A DNA stretch of 64,000 bases, taken from positions 3,764,288 through 3,828,287 of the forward strand of contig NC_092676.1 in NCBI RefSeq assembly GCF_964355755.1. Reading direction: 5' to 3'. The stretch is from Antedon mediterranea. Its lineage: Eukaryota > Echinodermata > Crinoidea > Comatulida > Antedonidae. A model generated the notes under the pieces. That model saw only the letters and a program-made list of their open reading frames with translations. It was not told the origin of the DNA and did no database searches. Made by a program: the position numbers and the translations under genes. Below are positions 56,601 through 64,000 of this stretch, in pieces (position 1 is the stretch's first letter; each line of letters begins with the position of its first letter).

Positions 56601-59600
56601 CATAAATAAACATATAGTTCCTTCCCCTCAATGTTGCAAAACGTTTGTCAATACTATCTGCATTATACTGATATTTTTGCCATTAATGGATTTTAATTTT
56701 TCACCTGCTAGAGCCGGCTGCAGCTGATCATCCAATCTACCTATAAGGCTATACTTATTAATCAGTAGTTGCTATTGTTAATTATTCCCCATGAGTAGGC
56801 CTAGCCGCTAACTTAACTTTTGTTATTAACGGTAACCCAAGCATTATATCGCTCTTTTGTGTAGGCCTAGCTATTTCAGAAAGTTGTACAATACGGTCCA
56901 TTGTAAAACATATCGTTACAACAATTCAACTAGATAAAAGGAATGAAGTTTTCTATGGTATTTATTTTCGCCCGGTATTAATATTATATGAATACAAATT
57001 CTTTTGTTTAATTTCACACTTAATCTTAAAGAACGTTATGGATTGTTTTTTTTTTATAAAGGCTGTCCATTCTGACTGGGTATGCATAGGGCTGACAATA
57101 CGCCACACTGGTTTTGAACAGTGGACTATCGTCGAAATAATCGCTTTTGAATTGGTTAATTATTAATTTTTAACAACCACAAACTATTAATATTGGGCCT
57201 ACTCGATCAAGCCTATGAGTGAGAGTCGGTCAATCGGGTCATAAATAAAATAAAGACGTGATTTGTTTGTTTGCATTTATTTGTTTAATTTATTAAAATT
57301 GTGTCTTCTTACTTTAGACGTTTAAAAATGACAAGGTGGAACTTTTACAAGCAACCATTGACTATCTAAATGAGAATGGAAAGAAAACTCCGTCCCAATT
57401 GAGAGTAACGCAACATACACTGAAGGGAACGCAACCAACGATGAATGTAACGCAACATACACTGAAAGGATCGCAACCACCGGTGAATATAACGCAACCT
57501 ACAGTGAACGTAACGCAACCAACAGTGAATGTAACGCAACCCACACTGAAAGTAACGCAGCCAATACAAGGTTTGTATAACGACACGTGACGTGTCGATC
57601 TACCACAAATCAATGCAATAGATTGAGGAGAGAGAGGGTAGGGACGCTGCCATTCTGTCCTATCTCCCTACCCCTCCCCCCACCTTCCCGACAATGCTTA
57701 CAAAATATTGGCATTACAATAAAGCGTGGTTCCCACTAGCGACGCAACACAAGGACGTAACGCAACGCAAGTGAATTGACCAATCACAAGCGATGGCTTA
57801 TTCGCTTGAGATTGCTAACTGTCTATAACTTCGCTTGTCATTGGTTAAAACGCTTGCGTTGCGTTTACGTCCATGCGTTACGTTCTAGTGGGAACCAAGC
57901 TTAAACGAATACATATAATTTTCGAAATAATCGAATTTGCGCACGTATAAAGCTCAACTTTAGCACGCTATATTGTTTGCGTGTGTTTTGGTGTTAGTGA
58001 ACTTTTAGGCACACATTTGACCTCAACCTTTTTTAATACTTCCTCTATGTTTCCTACTAAACTAACATTTCCGGTTATCAAATCTATTTGGAAAAAGGTA
58101 TAGGCCTATTCGACCTAGTAATAACACAAAACCGTAAAATACAGTATTTAGGCCTACCGTACTATTTGAGATGATTAATTATTGATATTATGTATACTAA
58201 AAACTGTGAGGCCCTAAAATTACTTCAATAAGATCAGGATTTAAAAATCTCTCCGGAGTGACCGAAATAGTTAGGCCTACATTGATCCTATTATATCAAA
58301 CGGTAGCTTACTCATGAAATGGAATGGGCGCGCAGTGCGGTTTCCACTACATGGGTTGAAACATTAAAATGTACCCTCAATAAACAGTATAGCCATAGTC
58401 GATGTTATTCAAATATTAGTAAAATTAAAAATCGAAAGATTTCCACTGCATTGGCAAATAGAAATATGTGATGATGTGGTAAAATATTATCTCTAATATC
58501 GTCTGGTCCCTACTAATGTGACCTATTGCAAAAGTGCGTCAAAGTTGGTGACCAAGAGCTCGGCTAGTTCACATATAGAACAAAGATTACCAGTTTGTCC
58601 CACAGAACCGCGCCCAGATGTGGGTATTATAATCAACCTACTTCATCAGGACTGGAACCGTACATTGTGTGCCGTGTAAATACATTTAGAGCTGATCATA
58701 CATTAAAGTAGGCCCAATACTTCAAATTGTAGATTCAATGTCAACATCATTATCTAATCTAGCTTGCATCGTCACATATTTTGTAATCAGTAATTTTATT
58801 AATTCTCTCGAGGTTAAAAAAATTGGAATAAGCGTGGTTCTCACAACCTACGCGTAACGCAAGTGATTTTACCAATCACCAGTGATGGATTTAATATTCG
58901 AACTGCGTTTGTATAATTGGTCAACTAGCTTGCGTTACGCCTACGTCATTGCGTTACGTCCTAGTGGGAACCAAGCTTAATCGATGGATCACCCAACTGT
59001 TTGTGATTGGTCAAACTCATTTGCGTTGTACTTATTGTCAATGCGTTGTGTCCTAATGAAAAATCAAGCTATTTGAATCATAGAGGAAGTAACAATTCGT
59101 CGACCATTCCGGGTATTATGTACAATTCACAGACCTAACGTGACATGCTAACTTATATGACAGCGTATTTCGGTTCCGGCGTACTTGGAATTTTCATTTT
59201 ATTCTCAGAATACACCTATTAAGACACACCTTAAAAAAATGTTATGAATATTTATAAGTTTTAAATATTAATATTACAATATTATAATAGTATGATTAGG
59301 TCCTATCCAAAGTGTTGTTTAGCTTCCCTTCATATTTTATGACATGAATAATGATACTAATAGCATGCGAATTAAGTATTTAGTGTTTATAAATAAGAAT
59401 CCTTAAACACTTGTATGTTGTCTGATACTTTGTTGCGGAACTTCTGACAGCATTGCCTACAATGTTAACTTTGTCAAAATCTAACATGACACACGGCACC
59501 CATTACATTGCTACATGAGAGGCAGGGTATGTTCAATGTGTCGTTGAGGAGTCCTAGAGTGTTTCCTTGGTGTAGCATGATGCATAACCTCGCTTACTGT

Positions 59601-61512
59601 GGAGGTGTAATATATGCTACTTGGGGGAACCCCAGTGGAGTGTTGGACTTTTTAAAAAAACTTATTCGAAATCTATGATTCTGTTACTTTCTTTCTTTCC
59701 CTGATACATGACTGTTATCAGTCCGTTGTTTTTTTTTTCTCTTTTGTGGCGTAAACACCACTTTTATTCGCATTCATATTTTCTTTCATGTCATTACATA
59801 CAATCATAACATCCTTCAAACAGTACCGTAACATTTTTGAATTCCGTATTACCTCCTTTTTTTAATTAATCTTATATTTTTCTATACACTTACAAAAGTC
59901 CTTTGTCGTTTTGTTTTAGAACATCAATTCATATTAACTCGTATTTCCACTGACAGTCTTTCACAAGTCGCGGAAAAACTTTTCAAATCTTGGAAAAATT
60001 CATCACAACAAAAAAAGAAGATTAATAAGAATAATAGTGTCATGGCCAATAACATTTCAATTATGTCGGTCAAAACTTATGTTACTTACAGACTGAAAAA
60101 TAAATAATATATTATATTATAGGCTCCTATATGCTTATATAATCAAATCACATCCCTCCATTTTGGCTTGTTTAATGTCTGCGTTCAAATTAAAATACGA
60201 AAAAAGTGGGTACTCGATCCGTACGGTCCGCGGTCAAAAAGTTCCTTGAATACCCACGTCATAAGAAGTACACTGGTCAGTTGACACGCGTAGTGACCAC
60301 TAGATACTAGGTACACAGTTTATAAACATCTGTTAGGCATACACTTAAATCCAAGTAATATTTACATAAACCGTGTGGATGTGTTTACAAACGGTAATTG
60401 TGTTAATATATGACAACATGCGAATCAGGTTGTTAAATGCCTTGTCAACAAGCTGTTATATATTAATAATTCAAGCGATAAAGGTTGATAAAAGAAACAC
60501 GAAATGAAAGAACCGTACTCTTTTATTCATAATATTCTCGCCGTAAATACGCCTTTTAAGTGCCTTCAATGAGAAGGCTGACAAAGGCTTGAATATTTGT
60601 TCAAGTCGAATCACTTAAAAGATTGAATTCTTATTTTTAAGAATTAATATTGAATGACAATGGTCAGCTCAAGGCATGTTTTTTTTAGCTAAAAAGACGT
60701 GTTTCATATTTGTTGAAGGCGACTTAATTCAATCGATCATTTTTCGTATTTAAATCGAGTGTATAACTTATAAGTTTAGTTTAGTTTAAAGAGGGCGCAC
60801 TTTAATACATTTTCTTCTCAGGTTTTCTTCAGTTTTTGCATTGCCCCTTGATATTCCTGTGTATATTTTATATGAAAGTTAAAAAAATATTTTAATTTTT
60901 TTTTTAAATAAGAATTGGATTTTTATTTTTCAATCTTGATATTTCTTTGCAGATATGACCATGTGTACTCAATTGACGGATGTTAGTAACTCAACTATAG
61001 AAATCACAAGTCGATCCGATGGTTTTCGCGACTGTATGGAAGAAACAATTAGATATCTTATTGAAAATGAGGGATTCCCTTCTGAACATCCAGTAATCTT
61101 ACGCTTGAGGGCGCACTTACAGCAACGATTGGAACTCTGCGGACATAACAATGGACAAACACAGTTAACGAACCATACAGAGTGTATAAGTAAAACGATT
61201 CCAATGATTCCGCATGGAAGTCCAGCCATTCCGACCGGTGCTGTTGAAACCAGCGATAGACCACTGACAGACATTATGAAGCCTTTGACCATTGACACGC
61301 GGTATCAGTACGCCATACCGGAATCGATCAGCCAACACCTTACGCAGGACTCACAAAATAATAATAGCACCCTCAATCGTTGTTTGATCTCGAATAACAG
61401 TTTGCTGGCAGTTGTGCCTGAAACAAACGGATACAATGCAATATATCAGCCAATCAACAACCTTCGCTACTATATCCGCAACAAATGCACGCAACAAACT
61501 GTTCAACAGTGA
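47536..61512 (+). CDS. bHLH-Orange transcriptional repressor (DEC/CWO-like)
   Basis: Nuclear DNA-binding factor of 348 residues. Coding exons: 47536-47609, 48992-49049, 52267-52368, 57318-57570, 60953-61512; they sum to 1047 bases with consistent phases. bHLH domain about 40-98: basic region RKRKLTSHRLVEKRRRDRIN with the E-box-contacting Glu and Arg residues, helix 1 KSLHELRDIIPKL, helix 2 NDKVELLQATIDYL. Orange domain about 185-226: GFRDCMEETIRYLIENEG then HPVILRLRAHLQQRLEL. Between them lies a seven-residue repeat (TQPTVNV type, eight units). The basic region has Arg where HES proteins have Pro and HEY proteins have Gly. SHRLVEK resembles the BHLHE40/41 and clockwork orange branch. There is no C-terminal WRPW or YRPW, also as in that branch. 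The exact ortholog is unresolved. An in-frame TAA six bases upstream fixes the start. Confidence 0.9.
47610..48991. other. bHLH-Orange intron 1
   Basis: Contains CCCCTATTCAGGGGACACTC/CTATTAAAGGGGACACTTTC (48160-48235) and CCCCTATTAAGGGGACACG...GTTGTCCTCTTAAATAGAGG (48755-48810), two copies of the GGGGACAC module. No exon seen. Confidence 0.4.
48992..49049 (+). CDS. bHLH-Orange exon 2
   Basis: Acceptor ttttttatcaag, donor GTCAGT at 49050; phase 2 in, phase 0 out. Encodes QTQSSYLSPMEDKTTTRKRK; the final RKRK begins the basic region. Confidence 0.75.
49050..52266. other. bHLH-Orange intron 2
   Basis: Holds a 17-bp CpG-rich array, two perfect CREs (TGACGTCA at 51454-51461 and 52032-52039) and one CACGTG E-box (51522-51527). 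A 78-codon ORF at 49254-49490 after a CAG (KAVFKYRDILKVLMDKECLR...) is phase-compatible with exon 2 but resembles nothing I know. Confidence 0.45.
50405..50635. repeat. 17-bp CpG-rich tandem array
   Basis: About ten units of ACGATACAGAAGCGCGT with variants (ACGATACGGAAGCGCGT, ATGATACGGAAGCGCGT), ending in units with ACTTGTGGAAACGCGGATCA. The density of CpG and GCGCGT is far above the surroundings. Arg/Tyr-rich ORFs on both strands are by-products. Confidence 0.88.
52267..52368 (+). CDS. bHLH-Orange exon 3: basic region and helix 1
   Basis: Acceptor tttcgcttcag, donor GTATGT at 52369, phase 0-0. Encodes LTSHRLVEKRRRDRINKSLH ELRDIIPKLTRTTQ. This is the clearest bHLH sequence in the window. Confidence 0.95.
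52769..52948. mobile_element. Family H foldback element
   Basis: GCTTGGTTTCCACTAGGACG, then AACGCAAGGACGTAACGCAA and GATTGGACCAATCTCAAGCG; the inverse half ends TTTGCGTTACGAACCAAGCT TAA. Confidence 0.75.
53514..53700 (+). mobile_element. tRNA-derived SINE, family B, forward copy
   Basis: GTGGAGTTGTTGTGGCTGGT (A-box-like), GGTTCCTGGGTTCAAGTCCC (B box GGTTCAAGTCC), GTCAGGATTTTTTTT, then GTTTATGTAGAGCATCTTGT. This is the only complete family B copy on the + strand. Confidence 0.75.
56355..56545. mobile_element. Foldback element, family F, with TTA duplication
   Basis: TTA, AGGGTCTTTCACACCTGTTC, CGGCACGGTTCCGG ... CCGTAACCGTGTCGG, AACAGGTGTGAAAGACCCT, TTA. The two arms pair over most of the 187 bases, including GCGGCTAAGCGCC/GCGCGTAGCCGCG in the centre. 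TTA target duplication suits PIF/Harbinger MITEs. Confidence 0.75.
57318..57570 (+). CDS. bHLH-Orange exon 4: helix 2 and heptad repeats
   Basis: Acceptor cttactttag, donor GTTTGT at 57571; phase 0 in, phase 1 out. Encodes TFKNDKVELLQATIDYLNEN (helix 2), then eight seven-residue units of TQHTLKG / TQPTMNV / TQPTVNV type built from a 21-base coding minisatellite. Confidence 0.9.
57400..57568 (+). repeat. 21-bp coding minisatellite (TQPTVNV units)
   Basis: Eight tandem units with the core GTAACGCAACCAACAGTGAA. The unit length keeps the reading frame. The repeated AACGCAACC is reminiscent of the AACGCAACGC in family H elements 150 bases downstream, perhaps by chance. Confidence 0.85.
57721..57904. 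mobile_element. Family H foldback element
   Basis: AAGCGTGGTTCCCACTAGCG with GACGTAACGCAACGCAAG and TTGACCAATCACAAGCGATGG; inverse half ends CTAGTGGGAACCAAGCTT. This is the best-preserved arm pair of the family. Confidence 0.8.
57905..60952. other. bHLH-Orange intron 4 (remainder)
   Basis: Two further family H units (58829-59071), three TAGGCCTA words at 58101-58279, otherwise AT-rich sequence without exon signals. Confidence 0.45.
58829..59071. mobile_element. Family H foldback element plus a joined half copy
   Basis: First unit 58829-58980 (AAGCGTGGTTCTCACAACCT ... GTGGGAACCAAGCTTAA). It is followed directly by a right half (CGATGGATCACCCAACTG, TTGTGATTGGTCAAACTC, TAATGAAAAATCAAGCT). Confidence 0.65.
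60953..61512 (+). CDS. bHLH-Orange exon 5 (terminal): Orange domain
   Basis: Acceptor atttctttgcag ends at 60952; stop TGA at 61510-61512. The Orange domain GFRDCMEETIRYLIENEG.. is followed by a Thr/Asn/Gln-rich tail of about 120 residues ending NKCTQQTVQQ. The minus-strand ORFs over this exon are shadows. Confidence 0.92.
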
Positions 61513-61535
61513 CGAGAGCAGGTTTCAACTTGAAC

Positions 61536-61698
61536 TATGTAGCGCCGTACGTTATGGCATGGGTTCGGCCACAACAACCAAATATGGCTACATGAGGACT
61601 TGAACCAATGACACTGGAACAAAATTGTAGCACCGTACGTTATGGCGTGGGTTCGGCCACAACAGGACTTAAACCAACGACACTGGAACAAAATTTAC
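61536..61698. repeat. Direct duplication in the 3' UTR
   Basis: TGTAGCGCCGTACGTTATGG, CATGGGTTCGGCCACAACA, GGACTTGAACCAATGACACT, GGAACAAAAT occurs twice (61541-61625 and 61626-61694). The second copy lacks about 16 bases. Confidence 0.8.
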
Positions 61699-62596
61699 CA
61701 GTTCAAAAAACCGTAGTTTTTATTGCATTTTATCTGAACATAATTTGTTTGCATAAAATTGATAACATTGATTTTGTTACAAAGTTATTTTTTCACATTC
61801 GTTTTGTACTTATTATTGTTAACCAAAAGAAGAAACAATTTTTTGTGAGTAGTAGCTCATAAAAATATAAAGATCTAATGTTAGGTTTGTGAACAGATAG
61901 GTTGAGGCACAGTTGTACTGAACAATTCTCACATTATTTTATAAATATTATTTTATTATTATTTTGGGATATTGTGTATAGATTGATTGGATATCCTTCT
62001 AAAGTAAAATACTCAATCAATAAGTTTATAAATAATCAAAAAGTTAAAAAGAATATCGAATAATCCCCAACTGAATATCAAATAACCCCTAACTCATATC
62101 CCATGTTGTCCAGGAAAATAAAATCAATTTTTAAATTTACTACAGGACTAAAAAAAATGTAGTACCTTTGTTTTTATTTCAGTATTTTGCCTTTAATAAA
62201 AATACTCAAATTAGAAAGAGGATGGAGTGTAAAAGAAACCGGTATCAATAATTTACGATTACCAATATTTTCAAAATATTGGAATATTAAGAATTTCTGC
62301 TCTTTATTGAATAAACGTATTCAAAAATATTTTATATTTTTGTGTATTTTTCATATTTTCATTAAATATTAATAAGATTAAATTTACTATTAAAAATCAT
62401 ATAAAATATTATAAAAAAGTGATTGTATACCATGGAGCGGCTCCTTTGAGAGACCTCTATTAAGGGGACACTCACAAATCGAACAAGAGGAAATATGTTT
62501 TTTAACACTGCTACCAACCCCTATTAAGGGACACTTTGTTGGGTCTCAAAGCTGTCCCCTTAATAGAGGTTCTGCTGTATTTCAGTAAACTAGTTG
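61699..62596. other. Convergent 3' ends of bHLH-Orange and CRYL1
   Basis: AT-rich. AAATAAAAT at about 62115 may be the bHLH-Orange poly(A) signal, and TTTATT at about 62304 (AATAAA on the minus strand) the CRYL1 one. A CCTCTATTAAGGGGACAC / GTCCCCTTAATAGAGGTT inverted module lies at 62453-62572. Confidence 0.4.
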
Positions 62597-62817
62597 TTAC
62601 TTCTGTTCTACATCCATATCTTTCTTCAGCTTGGCGAGACCTAGGAGCCGTGCGTCCCTCCATTGATGTCTCTCCTCTAGCTTGTCGAGAGGTATCTGCG
62701 AATTCATATCCTTGACTATTTCGTTGAGTGCGGCACCGTCGAAAGTTGGCACTGGCCCAAAATCTGCTGAAACTGATTTCATACTTGACGCATATCGATC
62801 TATATAATTTTGCATAC
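62597..62817 (-). CDS. CRYL1: CRYL1 terminal exon
   Basis: Acceptor on the minus strand ends CAG at 62820-62818. Encodes the last 73 residues including [14 protein letters not shown]. Coding ends at 62597. Confidence 0.9.
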
Positions 62818-63854
62818 CTGGTGATGAATTATAAATGTAATATTATAAGAATATTAAATATTAATTCATTAATTAGCATGAATGCTTAAATGCTTTTGAC
62901 AGACTATTGACATTTTAGCACTACTTTTCCGTTTACCAACCAACCACCCTCCCACCTAAAAAAAAAACTCCACCCCGACCGTTTAAAACTAGTGTAACAG
63001 ATTATATAAGTGGCAACTAACAAATTGTAGTTACATCATTCATACTCTTTAATTATACGCTTAAATTGCTGGTAGCCAATTTATGTATGTTATGCACACA
63101 TTACCAACAGCTAAGCGTTCCATTAGAAGGACAAGGCTATGATCATGGCTAAACCTTCGCACAGCACTATCAAATGTTAATCAACTTTGAGAAAAGAGAT
63201 TATAATGCTAATATATAATTGCATTTTTGTATCGTATCACTTTATATTTGGATTCTCTCCTATCAGGTTTAATATCATGCTTGATAACATTACAGTAACT
63301 TAATCAGGTGTGACCTCTTGAACTCTCTAAAAACTAAATTCATTTTCTTGGTAAGAGGATTATAGATATCTTATATGGAACATCCATAGATTAACATCAT
63401 TAATGACTAATTTCAATATATAAAGTAATCTGATTATTTTGTATTATTAGGTTCTGTCTATCTAACAAATTAGTGTGATGTGCCCAAATATGGTAGTGAT
63501 ATTCCCTAATATGGTATAGTGATATGACATCATCATCATGTCCATATATGGGCACATCACATTGCTTTATCACATAAAGATAGTGTAGATAGAGCTTTAG
63601 TGGAGAAACTTAATATCGAAAATACAATCCTATTTGGGCAATTATGAAGATAAACGAGAGATCAGTAATTTATTTAAGCTACTATCAGCACTTCCTCATT
63701 TCAGAAATCGTGGAACCACCCCTGGATAGGAAAGGCTTGAAATTTTACCTTCAGCGTTAAGATGCATGACTTCAAACGGACCAAGAAAAGCGTAGCGTGG
63801 GCCTAGCCCAGCTGTCATTACCTTATCCACATCCTCAGCTGACATTACACCATC
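62597..63854 (-). CDS. CRYL1: CRYL1-like lambda-crystallin / L-gulonate 3-dehydrogenase, 3' part
   Basis: Two coding exons on the minus strand: 63854-63749 and 62817-62597, stop TAA at 62599-62597. They encode [35 protein letters not shown] and [26 protein letters not shown]... ending [23 protein letters not shown]. From memory this matches the human CRYL1 C-terminus ([44 protein letters not shown]). The enzyme is an NAD-dependent cytosolic 3-hydroxyacid dehydrogenase of the glucuronate pathway; this is its helical dimerisation domain. About 108 of some 320 residues are in the window; the NAD-binding part lies beyond the right edge. Phases (0 to 1, then 1) agree. Confidence 0.92.
62818..63748. 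other. CRYL1 last intron
   Basis: Contains one family A element; otherwise nothing recognised. Confidence 0.6.
63449..63597. mobile_element. Family A MITE-like element, copy 8
   Basis: Left end GGTTCTGTCTATCTAACAAA is damaged; right end GATAGTGTAGATAGAGCTTT is good. The centre reads GTGATGTGCCCAAATATGGT and CATGTCCATATATGGGCACA. Confidence 0.65.
63749..63854 (-). CDS. CRYL1: CRYL1 penultimate exon
   Basis: Minus-strand acceptor attcttag at 63856-63855 and donor GTAAAA at 63748. 106 bases, phase 0 to phase 1. Encodes [20 protein letters not shown], the most conserved part of the CRYL1 C-terminal domain. Confidence 0.92.
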
Positions 63855-64000
63855 CTAAGAATAATAAGAAGTTAAGAGCATTAGCAAGCAGATTAGCAGA
63901 CTAATCTGTACCAGCTTGAATAAGTTCAGATGCCTAAATACATTTTAAGCATCAATGGAGAATGATTGGTAAAAGACTGATAAGTACAACTAAAAGTAAA

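Larger units (their letters stand above)
52369..57317. other. bHLH-Orange intron 3 (5 kb)
   Basis: Holds family H and F foldback elements, a SINE B copy and a GGGGACAC module (55595-55830). The duplicated sentence-like blocks at 53795-53900 and 53985-54080 (TTTTTAACMATKCATTATAGTATAATTAGG) are another diverged repeat. No additional exon was found. Confidence 0.5.

Noticed and set aside
57362-57613. Cys/Val-rich minus-strand ORFs over exon 4
   Set aside because: Antisense readings of the coding heptad repeat.
60969-61691. Minus-strand ORFs over the Orange-domain exon
   Set aside because: Shadows of the coding strand and of the 3' UTR duplication.

Overview
The window is nuclear DNA of an animal. 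It is AT-rich, with long introns, clean GT/AG exon borders, tRNA-derived SINE-like repeats and many short foldback (MITE-like) elements. Gene content (a KIF25-type kinesin, a chimaerin, a bHLH-Orange repressor, a lambda-crystallin/CRYL1 dehydrogenase) fits a deuterostome invertebrate. A strongly over-represented TAGGCCTA 8-mer makes me lean towards an echinoderm or relative; that is recollection and inference, not proof.

Layout. (1) 1-15650, + strand: the 3' part of a KIF25-like kinesin. Eight exons cover the C-terminal two thirds of the motor and a basic, Pro-rich tail; the P-loop exons lie upstream of the window. (2) 6416-8584, - strand, inside a long KIF25 intron: one uninterrupted 722-codon ORF for a type I membrane protein with signal peptide, three Ig-like domains, one transmembrane helix and a cytoplasmic tail with nine YxxV/I motifs, five of them ITIM consensus. 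This is the most interesting object in the window. (3) 17985-43105, + strand: a complete chimaerin (SH2, C1, RhoGAP), 13 coding exons, 480 residues, with a possible alternative first exon and a possible alternative SH2-only end. (4) 47536-61512, + strand: a complete five-exon bHLH-Orange transcription factor of 348 residues with a coding heptad minisatellite. (5) 62597-63854, - strand: the last two coding exons of CRYL1, which continues beyond the right edge.

Introns and intergenic DNA hold at least six families of inverted-repeat elements, several tRNA-like SINE families and about a dozen tandem arrays. Several arrays sit directly beside chimaerin splice sites. The five genes do not form a pathway; they look like ordinary neighbours. 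Exon models were built by eye from reading frame, splice phase and remembered family similarity, without a database search.
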